In this document: piece after piece, positions 1 to 5,058 of the stretch | Numbering within the stretch: the stretch's first letter is position 1 | How the letters are laid out: every line of letters begins with the position of its first letter | Source: DASYUM01 sp036001225 | GTDB lineage: Bacteria; Methylomirabilota; Methylomirabilia; Rokubacteriales; DASRDR01 | DNA: 5,058 nucleotides | Direction of reading: 5' to 3' | Assembly: GCA_036001225.1 (NCBI GenBank) | Contig: DASYUM010000053.1 | Location: 1-5,058 of the forward strand | Program-made: the position numbers and the translations under genes | The notes under the pieces: model-generated | Told to the model about the DNA's origin: nothing | The model's database searches: none | Seen by the model: the letters and a program-made list of their open reading frames with translations, nothing else

Positions 1-478
1 CCAGCTGGACGGCCAGGGTGCCGACCCCGCTGGCCGCCGCGTGAATCAGCACCGACTCGCCGGGCCGCAGGGCCGCTCCCGTCCGGACGAGGTGATAGGC
101 GGTCACGCCGGCCAACGGCAACGCGGCCGCCGGCTCGAAGGCGAGGTCGGGCGGGATCAGGTAGACGAGCGCCTCGGGCGCTGCCACGTACTCCGCCTGG
201 CAACGGTGGCCGAGCATCGTCAGCACGCGGTCACCCGGGCGGGGGCCCTGCACCTCGGCGCCCACGCGCTCCACCGTGCCGGCGGCTTCGACGCCCTCGG
301 CGTGGGGGAGGCGGAGGTCGGGGTTGTAGGCGCCGGCCCGGCGCATCAGGTCGGAGAAGTTCACCCCGGCGGCGGCGACCCGGATCAGGACGTCGCCGGG
401 GGCCGGCTGCGGCTCCGCCACCTCCTCGAAGCGGAGGACCTCGGGGCCGCCGAACTCGTGGAAGCGGACGGCCTTCAC
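1..478 (-). CDS. Quinone oxidoreductase-like zinc-free MDR reductase, N-terminal part (runs off left edge)
   Basis: I translated 159 codons from a GTG at 478-476; the C-terminal half lies beyond the window. The protein opens with KAVRFHEFGGPEVL, the usual start of NADPH:quinone reductases of the medium-chain dehydrogenase/reductase superfamily. The family signature GVNFSDLMRRAGAY is at residues 38-51 and the GroES-like fold continues through PHAEGVEAAGTVERVG (58-73). The start of the nucleotide-binding Rossmann fold is HAAASGVG at 146-153. The cysteine and histidine zinc ligands of alcohol dehydrogenases are not seen at the expected places, so a zinc-free Qor-type enzyme reducing quinones or enones with NAD(P)H is likely. 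The GTG overlaps the stop of the upstream small gene as GTGA, with no strong Shine-Dalgarno, which implies translational coupling. The family is clear; the substrate is unknown, and an acyl-CoA-related enoyl reductase role is possible. Confidence 0.9.
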   Translation of the reverse strand, partial: MKAVRFHEFGGPEVLRFEEVAEPQPAPGDVLIRVAAAGVNFSDLMRRAGAYNPDLRLPHAEGVEAAGTVERVGAEVQGPRPGDRVLTMLGHRCQAEYVAAPEALVYLIPPDLAFEPAAALPLAGVTAYHLVRTGAALRPGESVLIHAAASGVGTLAVQL

Positions 479-750
479 GAGGGCGGGCCCGGAGTCGCGG
501 GTGGCGGCGTGCTGGTTTCCGGCGTGAACCAGGCGTCGAGCGCTTCGTCGTAGTAGACGGTCAGCTCCTCGGCGGTCGCCAGGCGTATCCGGAACCACCG
601 CCGGCGCCCGCGGCCGGGATCGGCGCCGGCCTCGATCCACCCCCACAGGACGTCGGTCACCGCCACCGCTTCCTCGCCCCGCCAGACACCGCGGGGCCGC
701 TCCTCGGCGCGACCGCCGGCGTAGGACAGGACGCGGATGGGGTGGTCCAT
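475..750 (-). CDS. Small conserved-looking protein of unknown function (91 aa)
   Basis: From the ATG at 750 this encodes 91 residues. The core, about residues 4-76, looks like a folded domain: PIRVLSYAGGRAEERPRG at 4-21, VTDVLWGWIEAG at 31-42, then an Arg-rich turn, WFRIRL at 52-57 and LTVYYDEALDAWF at 63-75. This resembles, from memory, a family of small bacterial hypothetical proteins with the pattern IRVxxYAGxRxEExPRxF followed by a final YDE-x-W strand; no function is established that I can name. The last 15 residues are a Pro/Thr-rich tail. The frame stays open up to an ATG at 873, but that extension is Arg-rich with poor codon use, so I start at 750. This ATG shares a base with the stop of an upstream mini-ORF (TGATG), and the stop overlaps the next GTG. 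A GTG at 753 is an alternative start. Position inside a redox operon hints at an accessory role only. Confidence 0.7.
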   Translation of the reverse strand: MDHPIRVLSYAGGRAEERPRGVWRGEEAVAVTDVLWGWIEAGADPGRGRRRWFRIRLATAEELTVYYDEALDAWFTPETSTPPPATPGPPS

Positions 751-941
751 CACCGGGCCGATAACCGTCGCATCCCGTCGTCCTCGGTCGTCGGCGCACC
801 TCGACTTCGGGTAGCGCGCCTCGGACGGCAGGGCCCCAGCCCCGCGACGTCCTGCGGCGCGCGTACGCGGCATACGCCTCGGCGCGCCTCCTCCCTGCGT
901 CCTAGGGCTGCTTGGTTCTCGGCCCGGTGACGACGTCGCAT
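750..941 (-). CDS. Doubtful 63-codon ORF between Rieske and small-protein genes
   Basis: The signals and the content disagree. In favour: the ATG at 941 has AGGAG at 951-947 with five bases between them, and this Shine-Dalgarno overlaps the Rieske stop codon. The ORF ends in TGATG, sharing a base with the start of the 91-residue gene, as in a coupled operon. Against: the product is about 30% arginine, has no recognisable domain, hydrophobic core or membrane segment, and uses third-position A/T codons (CGA, CTA, TTA, GTA, GGA) far more than the neighbours. It may be a leader-type ORF whose translation carries ribosomes to the next start, a decayed gene, or chance. I recognise no family. Confidence 0.25.
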   Translation of the reverse strand: MRRRHRAENQAALGRREEARRGVCRVRAPQDVAGLGPCRPRRATRSRGAPTTEDDGMRRLSAR

Positions 942-946
942 GCTCT

Positions 947-951
947 CTCCT
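947..951 (-). promoter_or_regulatory. Shine-Dalgarno overlapping the Rieske stop codon
   Basis: AGGAG on the minus strand, with five bases to the ATG at 941. Its first two bases belong to the Rieske TAG stop (952-950). A ribosome finishing the Rieske gene would be placed to reinitiate at once. It is the strongest argument that the 63-codon ORF below it is translated. Confidence 0.4.
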
Positions 952-1255
952 AGAGCTCGACGAGGACGCTGGTCCCCTCCACTGTCACCGGGAAGGAGGC
1001 GACCTTGATCGCCGCGTTCATCGCGTTGGCGCCGGTCGTCACCTCGTAGCGCCAGCCGTGCCAGGGACAGGTGACGATGGTCCCCTCGAGGTCGCCCTCC
1101 CCCAGCGGTCCGCCGCGGTGGAGGCAGGTGTTGTCGATCGCGTAGAACGTCCCGTCGCAGTTGAACACCGCCAGCGTCTTGCCTTCGGCCTCGACGACCT
1201 TCCCCTGCCCGGGCTCGATCTCGGAGGTATCAGCCACCCTGGTGAGCTTTGCCAT
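950..1255 (-). CDS. Rieske-type [2Fe-2S] ferredoxin
   Basis: This 101-residue soluble protein carries the full Rieske cluster motif: C44-L-H46 and C63-P-W-H66, sixteen residues apart, which supply two Cys and two His ligands to a [2Fe-2S] centre. The glycine-rich GGPLGEG follows the first box (48-54) and GWRYEVTTG the second (67-75), as in NirD-like and BphF/CarAc-like ferredoxins. Length equals the usual 100-110 residues of stand-alone Rieske ferredoxins, and there is no transmembrane helix, so it is cytoplasmic and not the bc1-type subunit. The ATG at 1255 has a good Shine-Dalgarno. Family knowledge says such proteins pass single electrons to ring-hydroxylating oxygenases or serve as reductase subunits; no oxygenase or ferredoxin reductase is in view. 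It sits 21 bases after the acyl-CoA dehydrogenase gene in the same operon. The partner is unknown. Confidence 0.95.
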   Translation of the reverse strand: MAKLTRVADTSEIEPGQGKVVEAEGKTLAVFNCDGTFYAIDNTCLHRGGPLGEGDLEGTIVTCPWHGWRYEVTTGANAMNAAIKVASFPVTVEGTSVLVEL

Positions 1256-1260
1256 GGAAT

Positions 1261-1266
1261 CTCCCT
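1261..1266 (-). promoter_or_regulatory. Ribosome binding site of the Rieske gene
   Basis: AGGGAG on the minus strand lies five bases before the ATG at 1255, in the 21-base gap after the acyl-CoA dehydrogenase stop. It is one of the two clear Shine-Dalgarno sequences in the window and fixes the Rieske start. Confidence 0.75.
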
Positions 1267-1276
1267 TCGTGTCGGT

Positions 1277-2428
1277 TCAGTCCCGCAGGAGCTGGCGGGC
1301 GATGATGAGCCGCTGGATCTCCGAGGTCCCCTCGTAGATCCGCGCCGCGCGCGCTTCCCGGTACAATCGCTCCATCGGCGAGCCGCGGAGCACGCCCTCG
1401 CCGCCGTGGATCTGCACGGCCTGGTCGATCACGCGATGGGCCATCTCGGTGGCGTAGAGCTTCGCCATCGACGACTCCAGCGTGACCCGCGCCGCCCCCG
1501 CGTCCTTGAGCCGCGCCGCCGAGTAGACCAGCAGACGGGCGGCGCGCAACTCGGTCGCCATGTCGGCCAGCTTGGCCTGGACGAGCTGGAACTGGGCCAG
1601 CGGCTGGCCGAACTGGACGCGGCGCCGGGCGTGGGCGAGGGCGAGGTCGAGCGCGGCCTGGGCGAGGCCGACCGCCTGGGCGCCGACCGAGGCGCGGAAG
1701 ACGTCGAGCGTCGCCATGGCGATGCGCCAGCCGTCGTGTTCGGGCCCGAGCAGGGCCGCGGCCGGGACCCGGCAGCGGTCGAGCACGAGCTGGCCGATCA
1801 CGTGCGGCGCCATGGTGTGCATGGGGGCGCCCGACAGGCCGGCCGTGCCCTTGGCGACGAGGAACGCCGAGATGCCCTTGCTCCCGCGCTCGGGCGCCGT
1901 CTTGGCGAAGAGGACGTAGAGGTCGGCCACCGGCGCGTTCGAGATGAAGCGCTTGACGCCGGTCAGCACCCAGCCGTCGCCGTCACGCTCGGCGCGGGTG
2001 CCGAGCGCGGCCGCGTCGGAGCCGGCCTCGGGCTCGGTCAGCGCGAAGGCCGGGACCTGCTCGCCCCGGGCCAGGCCGGGCAGCCAGCGCGCCTTCTGGG
2101 CCTCGCTGCCGGCGAGCAGCAGGGGGTAGCTGCCGAGCCCCTGGATCGCGAACAGCTCCTCAGCGGCCGGACACGTCCGGGCCAGCTCCTCGCGGACGAG
2201 GCAGAGCGTCATCGACCGAAAGGGGCCGTCCAGCGCGCCCCCGTGGACCGCGGGAACCAGGAGCGGGAAGACGCCCTCTTTGCCGAGGGCGCGGGCCAGC
2301 TCCCAGTTCAGCTCGTCCCGCTCGCCCCACGCGTCGGCCAGGGGGCGGAAGACTTCGGCCCCGGCGCGGGCGACGCGGGTCTGGAGCGCCTGCTCCTCGG
2401 CCGTCAGCTCGAGCCCGGGCGCATTCAC
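1277..2428 (-). CDS. Acyl-CoA dehydrogenase (FAD flavoprotein)
   Basis: The 383 residues match the usual length and architecture of the family: an N-terminal helical domain (about 8-120), a middle beta domain (125-220) and a C-terminal four-helix domain (230-380). Signature one is ALTEPEAGSD at 129-138, followed by the FAD-contacting GWVLTGVKRFISNA (152-165). RRRVQFGQPLAQFQ at 268-281 and QIHGGEG at 339-345 form the FAD and dimer contacts. IYEGTSEIQR at 364-373 contains E366, the expected catalytic base that removes the alpha proton, placed as in MCAD/SCAD. It should form a 2,3-enoyl-CoA and pass electrons to ETF. The helix LDVFRASVGAQAVGLA (241-256) has VF where common fatty-acid enzymes have glycine-rich residues; from memory this occurs in a subgroup near aromatic or alicyclic acid clusters. 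The GTG start overlaps the binding-protein stop (GTGA), with only a weak GGGGA upstream. Substrate chain is unknown. Confidence 0.95.
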   Translation of the reverse strand: MNAPGLELTAEEQALQTRVARAGAEVFRPLADAWGERDELNWELARALGKEGVFPLLVPAVHGGALDGPFRSMTLCLVREELARTCPAAEELFAIQGLGSYPLLLAGSEAQKARWLPGLARGEQVPAFALTEPEAGSDAAALGTRAERDGDGWVLTGVKRFISNAPVADLYVLFAKTAPERGSKGISAFLVAKGTAGLSGAPMHTMAPHVIGQLVLDRCRVPAAALLGPEHDGWRIAMATLDVFRASVGAQAVGLAQAALDLALAHARRRVQFGQPLAQFQLVQAKLADMATELRAARLLVYSAARLKDAGAARVTLESSMAKLYATEMAHRVIDQAVQIHGGEGVLRGSPMERLYREARAARIYEGTSEIQRLIIARQLLRD

Positions 2429-3684
2429 GCGGGTTTCCCCGGGGCGAGGTACCGGACGAAGGTCAGCTGGCCGCCGTCCACCGAGAAGAGGGCCAGCGGC
2501 CGGCTCACCGTGCCGTCGTCCCGCAGCCGGAGCTCGCCTCCGTACACCGAGTCGAACCGCCGCCGGGCCAGGAGGACGTCACGCAAGCGGCCACCGCCGG
2601 GCGGCCCCCCCCGCTCGGCCATCGCCTGGCGGAGTCCGGCCGCGACGAGCGTGACCGCGTCGTAGGCCGTCGCGGCGTGGCCGGAGGGCGCGCTCCCGAA
2701 CTTCTTGGTGTAGACGTCGGTGAAGCGCGCCCCAGCCGAGCCCGGCTCGGGCCGGAAGGCGTCGGCGATCACCGCCGCATTCTGAAGCCCGGGGCCGGCC
2801 GCGAGGAGCGCGATCGGGTCGTCGTCGAGCAGCGCGAGGGGGCCGGCGTACCCCGCCTCGCGGAGCCGGAGCGCCAGGTCGCCGAGATCGGCGCCCCGGA
2901 AGCCCAGGACGACGGCGTCCGGCCCCACCCGGACGAGCCGCCGGAGCCGGGCCGCGAGATCGGGGGCGTCGAGGCTCACGCTCTCCTCGTGAACGAGCGC
3001 GGCGCCGCGCTCGCGCCAGCTGGCGGCGAGGGCGGCGCGCACCGCCTTGCCGAACTCGTCGCCGGCCGCGAGGAGGGCCAGGCGGCGGACCTGGCGCTCG
3101 GCGGCATAGGCCACCAGGGCCTCCACCCGGGCGGCGATCGGCGCCCGCGCATGGATGAGCGTGCGGCTGGCGGATGCCAGGCGTTCGGTCACCAGGCCGA
3201 GGTGGACGAGGAGGACGTCGCGGGCCGCGGCCAGCGGCTGCACCGTCACCGTGGGGGTGGCCGACGCGGTGAAGATCACCGGGGCGCCCGTCGCCGCCAG
3301 ACGCGCGAAGGCCTCGGTGGCCTGCTTGAGGTTCAGCGGCGAGACGTCCGCCGCTTCCAGGGCGAGGTGGACCCCCGGCTCGGCCGCGAGGGCCGGCGGG
3401 GCGTCCGGGTCCGGGGCCCGATCGAGGTCGGCGATGGCCAGCTCCATCCCCTGGCGCATCTCCTTGCCGAACCAGGCCGAGGTGCCGGAGAGGGGGAGCA
3501 GCGCGCCGATCCGGACGGAGGGCAGGCTCGACTTCGGCTTGGACGAGGGCCCGTCCGTCTCCGGTCGCGGCGCGGCCGGCGCGCCGGCGGAGGGCAGCCG
3601 CGGGAGCGACTGGGCCCGGGCGTCGCCGCCGGCGGCCAGGAGGAGCGCGGCCGCGACCAGACCGAAGCGGCGGAGGCTCCGCAT
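2425..3684 (-). CDS. LivK-like periplasmic substrate-binding protein (Peripla_BP_6 type)
   Basis: The 419-residue product starts with a Sec signal peptide: MRSLRR, a hydrophobic core (8-19) and a likely cleavage after A24 (ARA-QS). There is no lipobox; the protein contains no cysteine at all, so it should be freely soluble in the periplasm. A Pro/Ser/Ala-rich linker (25-56) precedes the binding fold, which opens with VRIGALLPLSGTSAWFG (57-73), as in branched-chain amino acid receptors. The ligand-site loop FTASATPTVT is at 138-147, the second lobe is recognisable through VRRLALLAAGDEFGKAV (199-215), and GHAATAYDAVTLVAAGL (335-351) is a typical late helix of the family. It is longer than common LivK proteins (about 370-390) because of the linker. 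Such receptors bind amino acids, amides, urea or aromatic acids; the operon partners favour an organic acid, but that is inference. No permease or ATPase gene is in view. Confidence 0.9.
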   Translation of the reverse strand: MRSLRRFGLVAAALLLAAGGDARAQSLPRLPSAGAPAAPRPETDGPSSKPKSSLPSVRIGALLPLSGTSAWFGKEMRQGMELAIADLDRAPDPDAPPALAAEPGVHLALEAADVSPLNLKQATEAFARLAATGAPVIFTASATPTVTVQPLAAARDVLLVHLGLVTERLASASRTLIHARAPIAARVEALVAYAAERQVRRLALLAAGDEFGKAVRAALAASWRERGAALVHEESVSLDAPDLAARLRRLVRVGPDAVVLGFRGADLGDLALRLREAGYAGPLALLDDDPIALLAAGPGLQNAAVIADAFRPEPGSAGARFTDVYTKKFGSAPSGHAATAYDAVTLVAAGLRQAMAERGGPPGGGRLRDVLLARRRFDSVYGGELRLRDDGTVSRPLALFSVDGGQLTFVRYLAPGKPA

Positions 3685-3695
3685 GATCGAGAGAA

Positions 3696-3701
3696 ATTGT
3701 A
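3696..3701 (-). promoter_or_regulatory. Candidate -10 element upstream of the binding-protein gene
   Basis: TACAAT on the minus strand, one base from the TATAAT consensus, is the only AT-rich hexamer in a very GC-rich gap. No TTGACA-like -35 is found about 17 bases upstream; that stretch is C/G runs. A start point seven bases downstream would leave a leader of only about five bases before the ATG at 3684, where I see no Shine-Dalgarno. It could be a leaderless promoter of the operon, or chance. Confidence 0.3.
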
Positions 3702-3766
3702 CCCCACCGCACCGCGCGGCGGGGGGGACGGGACCCTGACCGGCTCGGGAGGAGGGGAGCGCGGGA

Positions 3767-3796
3767 GAGGTGAGGGCGCCGGGACGCCCTCACCTC
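3767..3796 (-). terminator. Perfect 12-bp hairpin after amt (likely terminator or mRNA end)
   Basis: GAGGTGAGGGCG at 3767-3778 pairs without mismatch with CGCCCTCACCTC at 3785-3796 around a six-base loop. It starts 12 bases after the amt stop codon. There is no T tract on either side: the minus strand continues as TCCCGCGCTCC. In high-GC bacteria hairpins lacking T runs may still terminate, or protect the 3' end of the transcript. Its place between amt and the next operon supports this. Confidence 0.6.
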
Positions 3797-3807
3797 GTCG
3801 GCCGCAA

Positions 3808-5058
3808 TCAGTGGCCAGCCGGCCGCGCGGTGGCCTCCAGAACCGCGGGCTCGCGGCGCGGGGTGGGCTCGGCGGCCGCTGCGTGCCCGCCCCCGTACCC
3901 CGACACCTCGAACGCGTAGGCGTTCTCGGAGTGCTGGGAGACGTCGAGGCCGAGGAACTCTTCCTCCTCGGTCACCCGCAGGCCGACCACGGCGTCTACC
4001 ACCTTGAGCAGGATGTAGGAGCCCAGGAACGCGAACGCCCAGGTCGCCATCACGGCGACGGCCTGGATCCCGAGCTGGCCGGCGTTCCCGAAGAAGAGGC
4101 CGTTGGCGCCGGCGTCATTGATCGCCTTCGTCGCGAAGAGCCCGGTCGCCAGGGCGCCCCAGGTGCCGCCGACCGCGTGGACCCCGACCACGTCGAGGCT
4201 GTCGTCGTAGCCGAAGCGGGGCTTGAGGTTGCAGGCAAAGAAGCAGACCACGCCCGCCACCGCGCCGACCAGGATGGAGGATACCGGGCCGACGAACCCC
4301 GAGGCTGGCGTGATCGCCACGAGCCCGGCCACCGCCCCCGATGCGGCGCCGAGGACGGTCGGCTTGCCGCACTTGATCCACTCGGTGATCATCCAGCCGA
4401 GCGCCGCCGCCGCGGTGGCCGTGTTGGTGACCACGAAGGCGCTGGTCGCCAGGGCCCCGGCGCCGAGGGCGCTGCCGGCGTTGAAGCCGAACCAGCCGAC
4501 CCAGAGCATGGCCGCGCCCATCACGGTGAACGGGAGGTTGTGGGGCGGCATCGGCTCCCGGCCGTAACCCTTCCGGTGGCCGATCAGCATCGCGGCGGCG
4601 AGGGCGGAGACGCCCGACGAGATGTGCACCACGGTGCCGCCGGCGAAGTCGAGGGCCCCCAGGTTGCGCAGCCAGCCGCCGGTCCCCCACACCCAGTGGG
4701 CGAGCGGGTCGTAGATCAAGGTCGCCCACAGCAGGATGAAGAGGAGGAAGGCGGAAAAGCGCATCCGCTCGGCGACCGCCCCCGTGATCAGCGCCGGGGT
4801 GATGATCGCGAACATCAGCTGGAAGACCATGTACGCCTGATGGGGGATCGTCGCCGAGTAGTCGGGGTTCGGCTCGAGCCCGACCCCGTTGAGGCCGATC
4901 CAGTGGAGGCTCCCCACCAGGTGCCCGATGTCGGGCCCGAACGCCAGGCTGTAGCCGAACAGCACCCACTGGACGGAGATCAAGGCCATCAGGATGAACG
5001 ACTGCATGACCGTGGCCAGCACGTTCTTCCGGCGCACCATGCCGCCATAAAAGAACGC
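3808..5058 (-). CDS. amt: Ammonium channel, Amt family (5' end beyond right edge)
   Basis: The gene forms an inner-membrane trimeric channel for ammonium/ammonia uptake. The Met at 5040 is internal: the frame continues to the edge with AFFYGG before MVRRKNVL, the classic end of helix 1 and the following loop, so roughly 20-40 N-terminal residues are missing. Counting from that Met, ten hydrophobic helices follow (about 8-34, 67-89, 96-118, 136-155, 170-189, 197-222, 226-246, 250-271, 283-302, 325-352), helices 2-11 of the usual eleven. Aligned by motif with E. coli AmtB, the pore residues are all present: Phe gate F77 and F186, W118, D131, S190, and the twin histidines H139 and H288. The cytosolic tail has GLRVTEEEEFLGLD (353-366) and HSENAYAF (370-377), the region that interacts with PII proteins such as GlnK, then about 33 extra Gly/Ala/Pro-rich residues. 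No PII gene follows; one may lie upstream outside the window. Confidence 0.96.
   Translation of the reverse strand, partial: AFFYGGMVRRKNVLATVMQSFILMALISVQWVLFGYSLAFGPDIGHLVGSLHWIGLNGVGLEPNPDYSATIPHQAYMVFQLMFAIITPALITGAVAERMRFSAFLLFILLWATLIYDPLAHWVWGTGGWLRNLGALDFAGGTVVHISSGVSALAAAMLIGHRKGYGREPMPPHNLPFTVMGAAMLWVGWFGFNAGSALGAGALATSAFVVTNTATAAAALGWMITEWIKCGKPTVLGAASGAVAGLVAITPASGFVGPVSSILVGAVAGVVCFFACNLKPRFGYDDSLDVVGVHAVGGTWGALATGLFATKAINDAGANGLFFGNAGQLGIQAVAVMATWAFAFLGSYILLKVVDAVVGLRVTEEEEFLGLDVSQHSENAYAFEVSGYGGGHAAAAEPTPRREPAVLEATARPAGH

Larger units (their letters stand above)
3685..3807. other. Intergenic region between amt and the binding-protein operon
   Basis: This 123-base gap is the longest stretch without a plausible gene. 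It holds the 12-bp hairpin near amt, a C/G-rich middle with a run of seven G on the plus strand (3721-3727), and the TACAAT hexamer near the next start. I found no sigma-54 -24/-12 box and no clear operator palindrome apart from the hairpin. It separates two transcription units. Confidence 0.7.

Noticed and set aside
41..553. A 170-codon plus-strand frame over the MDR gene.
   Set aside because: Antisense to a recognisable quinone oxidoreductase; composition is Gly/Arg/His/Val-rich with no domain.
751..873. An N-terminal extension of the 91-aa protein to the ATG at 873.
   Set aside because: The 41 extra residues are Arg-rich and unlike the folded core, with the nearest GGAGG too far upstream (about 17 bases); the ATG at 750 fits the family-like start and the TGATG junction.
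2605..2612. A run of eight C (G on the coding strand) in the receptor gene as a frameshift or phase-variation site.
   Set aside because: The frame reads through correctly into family-like C-terminal sequence; the run encodes Arg-Gly-Gly in a GC-rich genome, and nothing else suggests slippage.
1058..2665. A 535-codon open frame on the plus strand.
   Set aside because: It is antisense to the clear acyl-CoA dehydrogenase and Rieske genes, is rich in Arg/Gly/Ala/Leu without any domain, and is the mirror effect of high third-position GC.
3721..3727. A run of seven G as a phase-variable promoter tract.
   Set aside because: It is short and lies in a generally C/G-rich gap, with no -35 element near it that spacing changes would affect.
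2579..3793. A 404-codon open frame on the minus strand overlapping the binding-protein gene.
   Set aside because: The product is almost only Arg, Pro, Gly and Ala, has no signal peptide or domain, and lies out of frame over a well-supported receptor gene and through the hairpin.
5038..5040. The ATG at 5040 as the start of the ammonium channel.
   Set aside because: The frame continues upstream with FFYGG, the conserved end of Amt helix 1, so this Met is internal and the gene is cut by the window edge.
1..5058. CRISPR arrays, transposon ends, tRNA genes or riboswitches.
   Set aside because: I saw no spaced direct repeats, transposase-like frame, cloverleaf or long structured leader; coding sequence accounts for nearly all of the window.

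Overview
This 5,058-base window is very GC-rich (roughly 70% by eye). Every gene I can support lies on the minus strand, so transcription runs from right to left. The coding regions use mostly G or C at third codon positions. Gene density, short overlaps and product types suggest a chromosomal metabolic region of a high-GC, probably Gram-negative environmental bacterium. A soil or groundwater lineage such as Rokubacteria/Methylomirabilota or a proteobacterium would fit, but I infer this from general look only, since there is no rRNA or other marker gene.

Layout in transcription order. (1) 5058-3808: an Amt-family ammonium channel gene whose 5' end lies beyond the right edge. (2) 3807-3685: an intergenic gap with a perfect 12-bp hairpin just after amt, then a lone -10-like TACAAT close to the next start codon. 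(3) 3684-2425: a secreted branched-chain-amino-acid-type (LivK-like) periplasmic binding protein. (4) 2428-1277: an acyl-CoA dehydrogenase that starts inside the stop codon of gene 3 (GTGA overlap). (5) 1255-950: a small soluble Rieske [2Fe-2S] ferredoxin with a good Shine-Dalgarno. (6) 941-750: a doubtful 63-codon ORF with a good Shine-Dalgarno but poor codon use. (7) 750-475: a small conserved-looking protein of unknown function. (8) 478 to the left edge: the N-terminal part of a zinc-free quinone-oxidoreductase-type medium-chain reductase, again starting with a GTGA overlap.

Genes 3 to 8 look like one tightly packed operon, separate from amt. Together they suggest solute capture in the periplasm (binding protein), oxidation of a CoA thioester (acyl-CoA dehydrogenase), electron transfer (Rieske ferredoxin) and NAD(P)H-dependent reduction (MDR enzyme). 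This would suit degradation of an organic acid or aromatic-derived acyl-CoA. No transporter permease, CoA ligase, hydratase or oxygenase large subunit lies in view, so the substrate cannot be named. I see no mobile element, CRISPR array, tRNA or rRNA. The window is mostly ordinary metabolism; the least explained part is the stretch from 475 to 949.
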